64,000 nt of DNA, from contig CAMJML010000014.1 in NCBI GenBank assembly GCA_946407015.1, positions 1 through 64,000 on the forward strand, in the 5' to 3' direction. Each line of letters starts with the position of its first letter. Positions within the stretch are counted from its first letter, which is position 1. The notes beneath the pieces are model-generated. The model was not told the DNA's origin and searched no databases. It worked only from the letters and a program-made list of their open reading frames with translations. The DNA is from an uncultured Selenomonadales bacterium. GTDB lineage: Bacteria; Bacillota; Negativicutes; DSM-1736; Dendrosporobacteraceae. Position numbers and translations under genes: made by a program. Below are positions 54,374 to 64,000 of this stretch, in pieces.

Positions 54374-54904
54374 TTGAAACACGTATTGTCGGTATTGGTA
54401 CAAAATCAGCCGGGAGTATTAGTCCGCGTCGCCAGCATGTTTTCGCGCCGTGAGTTTAATATAGACAGTTTAGCTGTTGGCGTTACGCAACTTCCCGAGT
54501 ATTCGCGCATGACGGTAGTGGTGCACGGTGATCAGGCTATTATTAACCAAATGATTAAGCAGTTGGAGAAGCTTGTAGAAGTCGTTGCGGTTCAAATCCT
54601 GCCACCGCAGTCATCGGTTAGCCGGGGAATGACGCTATTAAAGGTCAATGCCGAGGGTGAAACGCGCTCCGAAATATTAAAAATGGCTGAGATATTTAGA
54701 GCTAAAGTTGTGGATGCTCAAAAGACCACGCTCATTTTGGAAATTACCGGCGATGATGAAAAAATTGATGCATTTACCGAACTTCTAGCACCTTATGGTA
54801 TTCTGGAAACAATCCGTACCGGACTTATTGGTCTGGAACGGGGCGATCAAACTATTTATAAAAGATGTGAGGAGAGAGATCATTATGGCGAAAATGTATT
54901 ATGA
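54374..54904 (+). CDS. ilvN: Acetolactate synthase small (regulatory) subunit
   Basis: A 176-residue regulatory subunit. The N-terminal ACT domain is recognisable in [21 protein letters not shown] and [11 protein letters not shown]; the second domain follows to the C-terminus. It binds valine and controls the catalytic subunit IlvB, which here is the last gene of the operon, not the neighbour. TTG 54374 is preceded by GGGAGG. The frame overlaps ilvC by 20 nt. Confidence 0.93.
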   Translation: MKHVLSVLVQNQPGVLVRVASMFSRREFNIDSLAVGVTQLPEYSRMTVVVHGDQAIINQMIKQLEKLVEVVAVQILPPQSSVSRGMTLLKVNAEGETRSEILKMAEIFRAKVVDAQKTTLILEITGDDEKIDAFTELLAPYGILETIRTGLIGLERGDQTIYKRCEERDHYGENVL

Positions 54905-55880
54905 ACAAGATGCAAATTGGGATATGATTCAAGGAAAAACAGTAGCCGTCATTGGCTATGGAAGTCAAGGCCATGCCCATGCGCTCAACTTAAAGGACAG
55001 CGGTATCCGGGTTATTGTGGGCTTATATGAAGGCAGTAAATCCTGGAATAAAGCGGAAGCGGACGGACTTAGCGTGGCTCCGGTTGCACAAGCCGTTGCT
55101 GCAGCGGATATTACCATGATCCTAATTCCTGATGAAAAGCAGGCAAAGGTTTATAAAGAAGATATTGCACCAAACTTAAAACCTGGCAGTGCCTTGGTCT
55201 TCGCTCATGGTTTCAACATTCACTTCAATCAGATTGTTCCACCAAGCGATGTTGATGTCTTTATGGTTGCTCCTAAAGGGCCCGGACATTTGGTTCGTCG
55301 CGTATTTACAGAAGGCGGCGGTGTTCCTTGCTTAATGGCCGTTTATCAAGATTATAGCGGTACCGCTCAAGAAGTGGCTCTCGCTTATGCCCGGGGAATT
55401 GGCGGTGCAAGAGCAGGGGTTTTACCGACTACTTTCAAAGATGAGACCGAAACTGACCTGTTTGGTGAGCAAGCCGTGCTGTGTGGTGGCTGCACAGAGC
55501 TGATTAAAGCCGGATTTGAAACCTTGGTCGAGGCTGGCTATGAGCCGGAATTAGCTTACTTTGAATGTCTGCACGAAATGAAACTAATCGTTGACTTAAT
55601 GTACGAAGGCGGCATGGCTGCCATGCGTTACTCCATCAGCGATACGGCTGAATATGGTGATTATATGATTGGCAAGCGTATCATCACGAATGAAACCCGT
55701 GCAGAAATGAAGAAGGTGCTGTCAGAAATCCAAAGCGGTATTTTTGCAAGAAACTGGATACTGGAGAACCAATCCAATCGGGCCGAGTTTTCGGCAACCA
55801 GACGGAGAGAAGCCGAGCATCAAGTCGAAAAGGTTGGTAAAGAATTACGGTCGATGATGACCTGGTTAAATAAGAAGTAA
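54885..55880 (+). CDS. ilvC: Ketol-acid reductoisomerase
   Basis: A 331-residue class I enzyme. The NADPH loop is [10 protein letters not shown] at residues 24-33. The C-terminal domain contains [31 protein letters not shown] and the EIQSG and [11 protein letters not shown] segments with catalytic acidic residues. It converts 2-acetolactate to 2,3-dihydroxyisovalerate. GAGGAGAG precedes ATG 54885. A 72-81 nt gap with a 9-bp hairpin separates it from leuA. Confidence 0.96.
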   Translation: MAKMYYEQDANWDMIQGKTVAVIGYGSQGHAHALNLKDSGIRVIVGLYEGSKSWNKAEADGLSVAPVAQAVAAADITMILIPDEKQAKVYKEDIAPNLKPGSALVFAHGFNIHFNQIVPPSDVDVFMVAPKGPGHLVRRVFTEGGGVPCLMAVYQDYSGTAQEVALAYARGIGGARAGVLPTTFKDETETDLFGEQAVLCGGCTELIKAGFETLVEAGYEPELAYFECLHEMKLIVDLMYEGGMAAMRYSISDTAEYGDYMIGKRIITNETRAEMKKVLSEIQSGIFARNWILENQSNRAEFSATRRREAEHQVEKVGKELRSMMTWLNKK

Positions 55881-55961
55881 TCTATTTGGGGCTGTTGATA
55901 AATCGGCGTGTCTGCTGAGGGTTCAACAGCCTCGTTAGTAAAAAGATGAGGGGTGTGTGTG

Positions 55962-57509
55962 ATGGATATAACCAGCATTAAGATATTTGATACCACTTTG
56001 CGCGATGGAGAACAAACACCGGGGGTTTGTTTGGAAGCAAATGAAAAACTGGAAATAGCACAGGCCCTAGCAAGACTAAATGTGGATATTATCGAAGCAG
56101 GCTTTCCTGTTGCTTCCCCCGGAGATTTTGCTGCCGTCAGCATGGTGGCTGCCCGGATCAAAGGGCCGACCATTGCCGCTTTGGCCAGAGCGAATAAGAA
56201 AGATATTGATGTGGCCAGACAAGCTTTGGAAAAAGCTGAACGAGCCAGAATTCATACTTTTATTGCAACCAGTGATATTCATCTTGAACACAAACTTAAA
56301 ATGAGCCGTCTTCAGGTTTTGGCGCAGGCGCAGGAGTCTGTCCGCTATGCGAAGCAATTTGTTCAGGATGTGGAGTTTTCGGCCGAGGATGCTTCCCGTT
56401 CGGACTGGGATTTTCTCTGTCAAATTTACAGTGCCGTGATTGCTGCCGGAGCAACTACCATTAATGTTCCGGATACGGTGGGGTATACCACTCCGGCCGA
56501 GTTTGGTGCTCTCATCAAGTATTTGCGTGAAAACGTAACCAATATTGATAAAGCGGTGATCAGTGTACATTGTCATGATGATTTAGGGATGGCGGTTGCC
56601 AACTCCCTGGCTGCAGTGGCAAACGGGGCGACCCAAGTGGAATGCACCATTAATGGATTGGGTGAGCGTGCCGGCAATGCCGCACTGGAAGAGTTGGTCA
56701 TGGCCTTAAATACCCGTAGAGAATACTACCGTGCAGCCACTAATATTGATACCCGGCAAATTTACCGCTCTTCAAGGCTGGTCAGTACATTGACCGGTGT
56801 GGTGATCCCTCCGAATAAGGCTGTAGTCGGTGACAATGCGTTTGCCCATGAGTCTGGCATTCATCAGCATGGGGTGTTAAATAATTCTTTGACCTATGAA
56901 ATTATGCAGCCGGAATCGATTGGCATAAGCCGTAATGCGATTGTGCTTGGTAAACATTCCGGGCGTCATGCTTTTGAAGAACGCCTGAAACATTTGGGGT
57001 ATGATCTGGAAAGTCAGGTTATTAACAATTTGTTTAGCCAGTTTAAAGAACTGGCTGACCGGAAAAAAATGGTATTCGATCGTGATATAGAAGCGCTGGT
57101 AAATGTGAAAAAGACACAGACAGCGGAGTGGTATCGTTTGGACTATCATACGGTGGTAAGCAGCAATAAAACGGTGGCTACAGCTTCGGTTCAGCTTACC
57201 AGCGGTGAAAAAATGATTGAAGAGGCCAGCTGCGGTGACGGGCCGGTTGACGCAATCTTTAAAGCCATAGAAAAAGCTGTCGGTTTTGAAGTAGGACTCA
57301 AGGATTATCAGTTAAAAGCCGTGACCGCCGGCGAAGACGCCTTGGGGGAAGCCACAGTCTGGGTTGAACGCGAGGACCGTATTTTTAGTGGCCGCGGGCT
57401 CAGCACCGATGTGATTGAAGCAAGTGCCAAGGCTTACTTAAACGCCATTAATAAAATGCTGGCAGCCTGTGAGCTGCCAACTGACGGGCAAGGAGAGGAG
57501 GACAATTAA
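55962..57509 (+). CDS. leuA: 2-isopropylmalate synthase
   Basis: A 515-residue enzyme. The catalytic HMGL-like TIM barrel begins with [13 protein letters not shown] at residues 9-18 and has [17 protein letters not shown] and [14 protein letters not shown]. The C-terminal regulatory LeuA dimerisation domain (about 385-515) binds leucine for feedback. ATG 55962 follows GATGAGGGG; an earlier in-frame GTG overlaps that site. It condenses 2-oxoisovalerate with acetyl-CoA. Confidence 0.95.
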   Translation: MDITSIKIFDTTLRDGEQTPGVCLEANEKLEIAQALARLNVDIIEAGFPVASPGDFAAVSMVAARIKGPTIAALARANKKDIDVARQALEKAERARIHTFIATSDIHLEHKLKMSRLQVLAQAQESVRYAKQFVQDVEFSAEDASRSDWDFLCQIYSAVIAAGATTINVPDTVGYTTPAEFGALIKYLRENVTNIDKAVISVHCHDDLGMAVANSLAAVANGATQVECTINGLGERAGNAALEELVMALNTRREYYRAATNIDTRQIYRSSRLVSTLTGVVIPPNKAVVGDNAFAHESGIHQHGVLNNSLTYEIMQPESIGISRNAIVLGKHSGRHAFEERLKHLGYDLESQVINNLFSQFKELADRKKMVFDRDIEALVNVKKTQTAEWYRLDYHTVVSSNKTVATASVQLTSGEKMIEEASCGDGPVDAIFKAIEKAVGFEVGLKDYQLKAVTAGEDALGEATVWVEREDRIFSGRGLSTDVIEASAKAYLNAINKMLAACELPTDGQGEEDN

Positions 57510-57511
57510 TC

Positions 57512-58774
57512 ATGGGAATGACGATGACTGAAAAGATCTTAGCCCGGAATGCCGGTTTAGCTGCCGTCGAGCCGGGACAATTAATCAAATGCAAGGTGGA
57601 TTTGGTATTAGGCAACGATATCACGTCACCACCTGCCATTAAAGAATTTAATAAAATTGGCCGGCCGATATTCGACAGGGAAAAAATTGTGTTAGTGCCG
57701 GATCACTTCACTCCCAATAAAGATATTAAATCAGCTGAGATGGCTAAAACTGTCCGTGAATTTGCCAAACAGCATGAGATTGTGAATTACTTTGAAGTGG
57801 GCCGTATGGGAATTGAACATGTCCTGCTTCCGGAGGTTGGCTTGGTTGCTCCCGGGGATGTCATTATTGGCGCTGATTCCCACACCTGTACATACGGAGC
57901 TGTTGGGGCTTTCGCCACCGGAGTGGGGTCGACCGATATGGGGGCGGCAATGGCCACCGGGGATACCTGGTTTAAAGTACCCTCTGCGATTAAAGTTGAA
58001 CTGACCGGTGTGCTGCCGAAATGGGTAACCGGTAAAGATGTTATACTGACCTTAATCGGGATGATCGGCGTGGATGGTGCTCGCTATCAATCCTTGGAAT
58101 TTACCGGCGAAGGGCTGGCTTCACTGACTATGACCGATCGCCTGACCATTGCCAATATGGCCATTGAGGCCGGTGCTAAAAATGGTATTTTTCCAGTTGA
58201 TGCTGTTACCCGCGCTTATATCAAAGGCCGGGTAAGCAAATCCTTTGAAGAAGTTGAAGCCGATGCGGATGCTGTTTATGCGCAAGTTGTTACTATTGAT
58301 CTAAATCAGTTGGTTCCGGTTGTGGCATTACCGCATTTGCCGGAAAATGTCCGTAAGGTTGCAGAGGTTCCGGAAACGACTATTGATCAGGTCATTATCG
58401 GGTCCTGTACCAACGGCCGAATCGAGGATTTGGAACAAGCCGCTCAAATCATGGCCGGACGCAGTGTTCATCCAGTCGTTAGAGCCATCATTATACCGGG
58501 AAGTCAGGGGGTTTATCTTGAAGCTATGCAGCGTGGCTTTATTGAAACCTTTATTAAAGCTGGAGCGGTTGTCAGTACACCAACCTGTGGACCCTGTCTG
58601 GGGGGGCATATGGGAATTTTAGCCGCTGGTGAACGGGCAGTAGCTACAACCAACCGGAATTTCCGCGGACGAATGGGACATGTGGACAGTGAAGTTTATT
58701 TATCAGGGCCGTATGTTGCAGCGGCCAGCGCTGTACTGGGACGAATTGCTACGCCTGAGGAGGTTTTAGCATGA
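57512..58774 (+). CDS. leuC: 3-isopropylmalate dehydratase large subunit
   Basis: A 420-residue aconitase-superfamily subunit. Fe-S ligands are Cys299 in IGSCTNGR and Cys359 and Cys362 in TCGPCLGGH. It is of the shorter HacA/LeuC2-like type, common in archaea and clostridia, and matches the short LeuD that follows. It overlaps leuD by 4 nt. The substrate could also be the homologous citramalate intermediate, but the operon argues for isopropylmalate. Confidence 0.93.
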   Translation: MGMTMTEKILARNAGLAAVEPGQLIKCKVDLVLGNDITSPPAIKEFNKIGRPIFDREKIVLVPDHFTPNKDIKSAEMAKTVREFAKQHEIVNYFEVGRMGIEHVLLPEVGLVAPGDVIIGADSHTCTYGAVGAFATGVGSTDMGAAMATGDTWFKVPSAIKVELTGVLPKWVTGKDVILTLIGMIGVDGARYQSLEFTGEGLASLTMTDRLTIANMAIEAGAKNGIFPVDAVTRAYIKGRVSKSFEEVEADADAVYAQVVTIDLNQLVPVVALPHLPENVRKVAEVPETTIDQVIIGSCTNGRIEDLEQAAQIMAGRSVHPVVRAIIIPGSQGVYLEAMQRGFIETFIKAGAVVSTPTCGPCLGGHMGILAAGERAVATTNRNFRGRMGHVDSEVYLSGPYVAAASAVLGRIATPEEVLA

Positions 58775-59262
58775 TTTTAGAAGGTAAGGTATGGCGATAC
58801 GGGGATAACGTCGATACGGATGTGATTATTCCGGCCCGTCATTTAAATACCTCAGAATCAAAAGAATTGGCAGCTCATTGCATGGAAGATATAGACCCTG
58901 CGTTTGCCGGTAATGTGCAGCCTGGCGACATTATTGTAGCCGACCGGAATTTCGGCTGCGGATCGTCACGGGAGCATGCACCGGTGGCGATCAAAGCCAG
59001 TGGCATCACCGTGGTGGTAGCGGATAGTTTTGCCCGTATCTTCTATCGTAATGCAATTAACATTGGATTACCTCTATTGGAAATTGGTGAAGCCGTTAAA
59101 CATATTAAAGCCGGTGATAAAATCCGCATTGATTTAAGCTCCGGAACAGTGGAAAACGTGGCGACAGGTGGGGTTTTTAAAGCCCAGCCGTTACCTGGCT
59201 TTATTCAGGATATAGCAAAAGCGGGCGGTCTTGTCAATTATGTGAAGGAGGCGGGCGGATGA
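58771..59262 (+). CDS. leuD: 3-isopropylmalate dehydratase small subunit
   Basis: A 163-residue swivelling subunit with the signature [13 protein letters not shown] near residue 14, [19 protein letters not shown] near residue 53 and [14 protein letters not shown]. It forms the heterodimer with LeuC. ATG 58771 overlaps leuC by 4 nt and its stop overlaps leuB by 4 nt, so translation is coupled. Confidence 0.94.
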   Translation: MILEGKVWRYGDNVDTDVIIPARHLNTSESKELAAHCMEDIDPAFAGNVQPGDIIVADRNFGCGSSREHAPVAIKASGITVVVADSFARIFYRNAINIGLPLLEIGEAVKHIKAGDKIRIDLSSGTVENVATGGVFKAQPLPGFIQDIAKAGGLVNYVKEAGG

Positions 59263-60326
59263 GCAAAAAGATTGTTGTCATTCCTGGTGACGGTATTGGC
59301 GCTGAGATCACCGCTGCCGCTGCGCAGATTTTAAAGAAAACAGCCCGGAAATATGATTTGGAGCTTGAATTTGACACCCATCATGCCGGTGGGGCAGCGA
59401 TTGATCTTTACGGAGTACCGCTGCCGGATAGTACGGTTGAAGCAGCCAGACAGGCCGATGCCGTACTGTTGGGGGCTGTTGGTGGTCCTAAATGGGATCA
59501 GGTTGCTCCCGATATCCGGCCGGAAAAAGCGATTTTAGGTCTGCGTAAGGCCTTGGGTTTATATGCGAATTTACGACCGGTTCGGGTACCGGCGTCACTG
59601 GCGGAATACTCGCCGTTAAAGCCGGAAATCGTGAGTGATATTGATGTACTGATTGTCCGGGAGCTCACTGGCGGAATCTATTTCGGCGAAAAATGCGAAG
59701 CAACTCTTTGTGACGGAGTTGAGAAAGCCTGGGATGTTGAGATTTATAGCGTGCCTGAGGTCAGTCGTATTGTGGCTTTGGCCTGTCAAGCGGCCAGACA
59801 GCGCAGAGGCAAGCTTGTCTCGGTGGATAAGGCCAATGTATTGGCTTCATCCAGATTGTGGCGGCGCACAGCCAATCTTGTTGCCCAGGAATATAGCGAT
59901 GTTGCATTAAGCCATATGTATGTCGATAACTGCGCGATGCAACTGGCTTTAGCACCAAAAAACTTTGATGTTATTGTGACAAGCAATCTTTTTGGTGATA
60001 TATTGAGCGATGAAGCCGCTGTACTGGGTGGCTCTATTGGGATGATGCCATCGGCCAGTCTTGGGGATGGTACCGGGTTGTTTGAACCAATTCATGGTTC
60101 GGCTCCTGATATTGCCGGTCAGGGAATTGCCAATCCTATCGGGACTATCTTATCAGCAGCGATGCTGCTTCGCCATTCTTTGGGGGAAGAGTCGGCTGCT
60201 GCGGGTATAGAGCAGGCGGTTGATCAAGTCCTTGCCAAGGGTTATCGGACGGCTGATTTATACCGGTCAGGACTGATCAGAACTACTACTGCTGAAATGG
60301 CTCAACTGATTGAACAGCACATTTAG
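59259..60326 (+). CDS. leuB: 3-isopropylmalate dehydrogenase
   Basis: A 355-residue metal-dependent NAD dehydrogenase. [12 protein letters not shown] near residue 5, LTGGIYFGE near residue 136 and the Asp-rich substrate/metal block [21 protein letters not shown], followed by [10 protein letters not shown], are all diagnostic; [19 protein letters not shown] ends the active site. It oxidises 3-isopropylmalate to 2-oxoisocaproate. Confidence 0.96.
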   Translation: MSKKIVVIPGDGIGAEITAAAAQILKKTARKYDLELEFDTHHAGGAAIDLYGVPLPDSTVEAARQADAVLLGAVGGPKWDQVAPDIRPEKAILGLRKALGLYANLRPVRVPASLAEYSPLKPEIVSDIDVLIVRELTGGIYFGEKCEATLCDGVEKAWDVEIYSVPEVSRIVALACQAARQRRGKLVSVDKANVLASSRLWRRTANLVAQEYSDVALSHMYVDNCAMQLALAPKNFDVIVTSNLFGDILSDEAAVLGGSIGMMPSASLGDGTGLFEPIHGSAPDIAGQGIANPIGTILSAAMLLRHSLGEESAAAGIEQAVDQVLAKGYRTADLYRSGLIRTTTAEMAQLIEQHI

Positions 60327-60359
60327 AGAATTTTGTGATCAAGGAAAAGGAGGCAAGTC

Positions 60360-62021
60360 ATGAAAATATCGGGCGCTAGAGCAGTTATTGAATGTTTATT
60401 GGAACAAGGTGTCGACACTGTGTTCGGCTATCCGGGCGGCATGATACTGCCTCTCTATGATGCCTTATATGATGCTGTTGGGGTACAGCATGTACTTACC
60501 GTTCATGAACAAGGCGCAGCCCATGCTGCTGACGGCTATGCGCGCGCAAGCGGCCGGGTCGGCGTCTGTATTGCAACCTCAGGTCCAGGGGCGACCAATT
60601 TGGTAACCGGTTTGGCGGCGGCCTATATGGATTCGGTACCGGTGGTTGCCATAACCGGGCAGGTTCCAACCAATTTATTGGGGCGCGATGCTTTTCAGGA
60701 AGTTGATATTACCGGTATTACGATGCCGATTACCAAACATAACTTTCAGATTAAAGATATTCGCAAGCTGCCCCAGCAACTGCGGCAAGCTTTCAAAATT
60801 GCCAGTAGCGGGCGGCCTGGCCCGGTATTGGTTGATATTCCCCGTGATGTTTTGAGCGCGGAATTTAATTTTGATACCATTCCGTTGGTGCCCAATCCAG
60901 ATTGGAAGTTAACCCGCCGGATGGAAACGCTGATTCAGGAAGCAGCAGAAGTCATTGCGAAAGCGAAACGGCCGGTGATTGTGGCTGGCGGTGGAGTGGT
61001 TTCAGCCGGAGCCGATGCCGAGCTCATTGCTTTTGCGGAAAACTGTAGGCTGCCGGTGGTTAGTACTCTTATGGGATTAGGGGCTTTTCCAGCTTCACAT
61101 CCGCAAGCATTGGGGTTAACCGGGTTGCATGGCTGGCAGGCTGCCAATAATGCCGTTCATGATGCGGATGTTATTATTGCCGCGGGAAGCCGGTTTAGTG
61201 ATCGGCTTACTGGCAATAGAACTCAATATTCCTCAGATAAAATGGTCATTCATATTGATATTGATCCGGCGGAAATTGACAAGAACGTGCTCACACATCT
61301 CGGATTGGCCGGCGACATGAAAACCATCTTATCGTTACTCAATCGGTATACCGATCCGGGAAATCTGGATGAGTGGTGGAATTCCATCCATCACTGGCGT
61401 GAGCAATATATGTTCGAGTATGATGACAGCTATTTAAATGTACCCTGGGTGATGAAATGTATTTCTCAGAGTACTGTTGAGAAGGATGTTGTCTTTACTA
61501 CCGATGTTGGCCAGCATCAAATGTGGGCTGCCCAGCATCTGAAAATCGAGAAACCAAGGACTTGGTTAACCTCAGGAGGATTAGGTGCAATGGGCTTTGG
61601 TTTGCCGGCAGCGTTAGGGGCGCAAATGGCAGTCGATCACAAACGGGTTATTCACATCGTTGGTGACGGTGGGATGAAAATGACCGGTAATGAGCTCTAT
61701 ACCATTGCGGCGCAGCGGCTGCCCGTCATATCGGTGATTATTAATAACAGCAGCCTGGGCATGATCCGGCAATTACAGCATGCTTTTTATAATAAACGCT
61801 ATACTGCTTGCTGTTTGCCTCCCGATGTTGATTTTACCTTGTATGCAAAATCTTTTGGCGTTCATAGTGTTGCTGTCAATAGTTCGCAAGAGTTCGCCAA
61901 GGCTTTTGATGATGCTTTAGCTTCCAAACAGCCAGAAGTCATTGTCGTTAATGTAACGAAGAATTTTGTTACTCCTATGATTACGCCGGGAGCTGCTTTA
62001 AACGAATTTGTTGAGCTGTAA
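60360..62021 (+). CDS. ilvB: Acetolactate synthase large (catalytic) subunit
   Basis: A 553-residue TPP enzyme. The catalytic Glu50 is in HEQGAAHAADGYARASG, the FAD/central domain spans about 190-330, and the TPP motif is GDGGMKMTGNELYTI with NNSSLG further on. It joins two pyruvates, or pyruvate and 2-oxobutyrate. It is the last gene of the operon, separated by five genes from its ilvN partner; AGGAGGCA precedes ATG 60360. A 26-bp terminator stem follows. Confidence 0.96.
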   Translation: MKISGARAVIECLLEQGVDTVFGYPGGMILPLYDALYDAVGVQHVLTVHEQGAAHAADGYARASGRVGVCIATSGPGATNLVTGLAAAYMDSVPVVAITGQVPTNLLGRDAFQEVDITGITMPITKHNFQIKDIRKLPQQLRQAFKIASSGRPGPVLVDIPRDVLSAEFNFDTIPLVPNPDWKLTRRMETLIQEAAEVIAKAKRPVIVAGGGVVSAGADAELIAFAENCRLPVVSTLMGLGAFPASHPQALGLTGLHGWQAANNAVHDADVIIAAGSRFSDRLTGNRTQYSSDKMVIHIDIDPAEIDKNVLTHLGLAGDMKTILSLLNRYTDPGNLDEWWNSIHHWREQYMFEYDDSYLNVPWVMKCISQSTVEKDVVFTTDVGQHQMWAAQHLKIEKPRTWLTSGGLGAMGFGLPAALGAQMAVDHKRVIHIVGDGGMKMTGNELYTIAAQRLPVISVIINNSSLGMIRQLQHAFYNKRYTACCLPPDVDFTLYAKSFGVHSVAVNSSQEFAKAFDDALASKQPEVIVVNVTKNFVTPMITPGAALNEFVEL

Positions 62022-62024
62022 GTT

Positions 62025-62084
62025 AAAAGGAACCTGGGAATTCAATTCATGACATGATGAATTGAATTCCCAGGTTCCTTTTAT
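62025..62084 (+). terminator. Long terminator after ilv-leu operon
   Basis: A 26-bp stem (62025-62050 with 62057-62082) with a GACATG loop, ending in TTTTATT. Confidence 0.85.
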
Positions 62085-62172
62085 TTAAAAAATTAGACTG
62101 TTGGCACCACGGGGGCAATGCTTATGGCGTCAGCATATTAATACAAAAGATGGATCATAACGAGGTGAGGCT

Positions 62173-62415
62173 ATGCTTAGACAAATAATTTCCCAGCCCC
62201 GTTTTTGTATTGGCGCGTATACGGCCATCTTTATCGTTATTTGGTTGACAGGATGGGTGAGCAATGCTGTTTTTAGCACGCAGTTCGATCTTAATGGCTT
62301 ACGCGATATCTATATTTGGATTATGTCACAACTTAATGCAACCCATGCGATTAACTCTATTTGGAATAATAAAGGCGAGTGGGCACCTGGCAATCAAGAA
62401 AACAAACCGGACTGA
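62173..62415 (+). CDS. Small membrane protein, 80 aa
   Basis: An ATG at 62173 follows CGAGGTGAGGCT. One membrane segment (FCIGAYTAIFIVIWLTGWVSNAVF, about residues 11-34) is followed by a polar tail. There is no known motif. It converges with the small gene on the other strand, leaving 3 nt between the stops. Confidence 0.55.
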   Translation: MLRQIISQPRFCIGAYTAIFIVIWLTGWVSNAVFSTQFDLNGLRDIYIWIMSQLNATHAINSIWNNKGEWAPGNQENKPD

Positions 62416-62418
62416 ATC

Positions 62419-62583
62419 TTATTTTAAGAACATCATGGACCGTGCTGGAACAGCAGGTTTTGCAGAAGACTTAATCAGCAGCAGCAAAGGTGCGATGAGT
62501 ATCAGGCCAAAGAGATAGCAGGTAAAGCCTATGCAAATGATTGTGATGAGCAGACCATAAACAAGTCGTGAAAACATGTGCAT
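62419..62583 (-). CDS. Small membrane protein, 54 aa
   Basis: Minus-strand ORF; GGGAGGG lies about 6 nt before the ATG at 62583 (a neighbouring ATG at 62586 is very close to the site). One or two hydrophobic segments (LVYGLLITIICIGFTCYLFGLILIAPLLLLI) fill most of it, with a positively charged end. Not recognised. Confidence 0.45.
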   Translation of the reverse strand: MHMFSRLVYGLLITIICIGFTCYLFGLILIAPLLLLIKSSAKPAVPARSMMFLK

Positions 62584-62875
62584 CATGATCCCTCCCGGAA
62601 AGTGAAAAAAATAACTTTCTTTATTTATATTATATACTAATTTAATTAGAATGTGAAGAGATTTTGTTAAAAATTTCACTATTAAATATTTGCTTTGTTA
62701 TTGTACAAAAGATTAGGGGACCAATGACCTAATATCAAGGATCGAATAAAGGATAAGAAATTTTTAACATGAAGAAGCTGGATAAAAATCTTTTTTCCTG
62801 GTAAGATTTATGGTAAGATATATTGTTGAATAAAGCTAATTCATGATCGATATAAGTAATGGAGGGATTGTCCAG

Positions 62876-63709
62876 ATGCAATTATGGTGTACTGAAAAGC
62901 AGACAGAGTCGTTAGGATTGACTGCACGCGTAAAAGAGACGTTATTTACAGGGACTTCAGAATTTCAGGATGTGGCTATTGTTGATTCATTTCAGTTCGG
63001 CCGCATGCTTGTATTAGACGGAGTGTTTCAAACAAGTATTTTTGATGAATTTGTTTATCATGAAATGATTGCACATATACCCTTATATATTCATCCAAAT
63101 CCGAAACACGTTCTTGTCATTGGCGGCGGTGATGGTGGCACCATTCGTGAAGTCGTGAAACATGATTCGGTTGAAATTGCCGAAATGGTTGAAATTGACG
63201 GGATGGTTGTGGATGCCTGCAAAAAATATTTGCCGGAAATCAGCGCTGCGCTTAATGACAATAATCCGAAGGTTCATCTCAAAATTGGCGATGGCATTCA
63301 GCATATGAAAGATGCTGAGAATAAATATGATGTGATTATTGTTGACTGCTCCGATCCCATTGGCCCTGGGGAAGGCTTGTTTACCCATGATTTCTATAAG
63401 GATGTTTTTAAAGCCTTAAAAAGCGACGGCTTATTTGTTCAGCAGACAGAGTCGCCTTATTATCATCAGGAACTGATTAAACGGCTGCATAAAGATATAC
63501 AATCGTTATTTCCAATTACAAACATGTACTTGGCGAATATTCCGCTTTATCCGGGCGGGCTGCATTGTTTTACAATCGGATCGAAAAAACATGATCCGGC
63601 CGCGGTGGATATGAGTAACCGTCAAAAGCTGGTCACACGGTATCATAATGCCGAGCTTCAGAAAAGCTGTTTTGTATTGCCCAATTTTGTTCAAGAATTA
63701 ATTAAATAA
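62876..63709 (+). CDS. speE: Polyamine aminopropyltransferase (spermidine synthase)
   Basis: A 277-residue SpeE. The decarboxylated-SAM binding Rossmann motif VLVIGGGDGGTIREVVKH is near residue 78. The acidic DCSDPIGPGEGLFTHDFY segment (~155) and the N-terminal QFGRMLVLDGVFQTSIFDEFVYHEM are typical. GGAGGG lies 9 nt before ATG 62876. The usual partner speD or agmatinase gene is not adjacent. Confidence 0.95.
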   Translation: MQLWCTEKQTESLGLTARVKETLFTGTSEFQDVAIVDSFQFGRMLVLDGVFQTSIFDEFVYHEMIAHIPLYIHPNPKHVLVIGGGDGGTIREVVKHDSVEIAEMVEIDGMVVDACKKYLPEISAALNDNNPKVHLKIGDGIQHMKDAENKYDVIIVDCSDPIGPGEGLFTHDFYKDVFKALKSDGLFVQQTESPYYHQELIKRLHKDIQSLFPITNMYLANIPLYPGGLHCFTIGSKKHDPAAVDMSNRQKLVTRYHNAELQKSCFVLPNFVQELIK

Positions 63710-63714
63710 TCAAT

Positions 63715-63759
63715 AAAAATTGCCGTTCAACCATTTGATGGTTGAACGGCAATTTTTTT
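63715..63759 (+). terminator. Terminator after speE
   Basis: A 19-bp stem (63715-63733 with 63739-63757) with a TTTGA loop and a T-run. Confidence 0.85.
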
Positions 63760-63829
63760 ATTGATTGAGCGTTACATTATGTAAACATCGAGCATAGGAT
63801 GTAGTAGCTTATTGAAGGGAGGTTTTTAA

Positions 63830-63910
63830 TTGAATCAACAGCCGCTTGTTGATCCCAGCAATCCGGAGTGTGATTTGGAAGCTTTTTGGGCAGCTGCCGT
63901 GCCTTCATAG
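63830..63910 (+). CDS. Very small ORF, 26 aa, near window edge
   Basis: TTG 63830 is preceded by AAGGGAGG with 7 nt spacing. The predicted peptide is acidic with a single Cys, and closes at TAG 63908-63910. No homologue is recognised. The good Shine-Dalgarno is its only support; it might also be the upstream part of a longer element cut by the window edge. Confidence 0.35.
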   Translation: MNQQPLVDPSNPECDLEAFWAAAVPS

Positions 63911-64000
63911 CGCTTTAACACCGGATTGCGTACTGCTCTTCCAGGGGCTTTGCTGGCTTTATTAGGCCGCAAGGACCCTTGGGTTTTTTTATGGTTTCTA

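Noticed and set aside
55888-55932. GGCTGTTGA/TCAACAGCC hairpin between ilvC and leuA
   Set aside because: No T-run follows, so it is not a terminator; a processing site is possible but unsupported.

Overview
The window looks like a chromosomal segment of an anaerobic, diderm low-GC Firmicute, most likely a Sporomusaceae-type member of the Negativicutes (inference from gene content, not a database match). Firmicute signs are strong AGGAGG ribosome binding sites, a T-box leader, intrinsic terminators with U-runs and a c-di-GMP-I riboswitch. Diderm signs are a TolC-type outer-membrane protein and two pump systems with periplasmic adaptors. The anaerobic lifestyle shows in pyruvate:ferredoxin oxidoreductase, a 2-oxoacid:ferredoxin oxidoreductase, butyrate kinase/phosphotransbutyrylase and a large molybdenum-enzyme block. 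No rRNA, tRNA, CRISPR array, insertion sequence or prophage was found.

Layout. 0-2.6 kb: a divergent pair of DUF6385/DNRLRE-like surface-type genes, a small ORF behind an attenuator-like leader, and a HAD phosphatase. 2.8-19.2 kb: a molybdenum block. It starts with a three-subunit xanthine-dehydrogenase-type hydroxylase and an NCS2 purine permease, then a structured-RNA leader (candidate Moco-type riboswitch) before yqeB, two XdhC-family genes, yqeC and mocA, the maturation set of selenium-dependent molybdenum hydroxylases. An inositol-phosphatase-family gene and an ECF S-component follow, then a cytoplasmic Mo/W-bisPGD oxidoreductase in line with mobB, moeA, a molybdopterin-binding protein, moaC and a MOSC-MogA fusion. 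19.3-30.6 kb: small conserved genes, a two-component system with a MacAB-type exporter, and a PadR-EmrA-EmrB-TolC pump. 30.7-35.1 kb: a rifampicin-phosphotransferase/PEP-synthase-like enzyme and an alanyl-tRNA editing protein, converging. 35.5-38.5 kb: a c-di-GMP-I riboswitch in front of a chemoreceptor, then arginase. 38.8-45.8 kb: an IclR regulator, then buk-ptb and a four-subunit VOR/KOR complex, then an amino acid permease. 46-53.8 kb: DUF421, glycosyltransferase, PFOR, DUF4870 and small genes, including a tandem-repeat protein. 54-62 kb: a T-box-controlled ilvN-ilvC-leuA-leuC-leuD-leuB-ilvB operon. 62-64 kb: small membrane ORFs, speE and a 26-codon ORF at the edge.

How it fits together. 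The molybdenum block supplies cofactor and insertion factors for at least two enzymes encoded beside it. The VOR-Ptb-Buk set would turn branched-chain 2-oxoacids into acyl-CoA, acyl-phosphate and free acid, yielding reduced ferredoxin and ATP; the ilv-leu operon 10 kb away makes the same carbon skeletons under leucine-tRNA control. The strongest items for a second look are the RNA at 7710-7872, the repeat protein at 53367-53807, the buk-ptb-vor operon with its CGGAAC operator cluster, and the Cys137 Mo/W oxidoreductase of unknown substrate.
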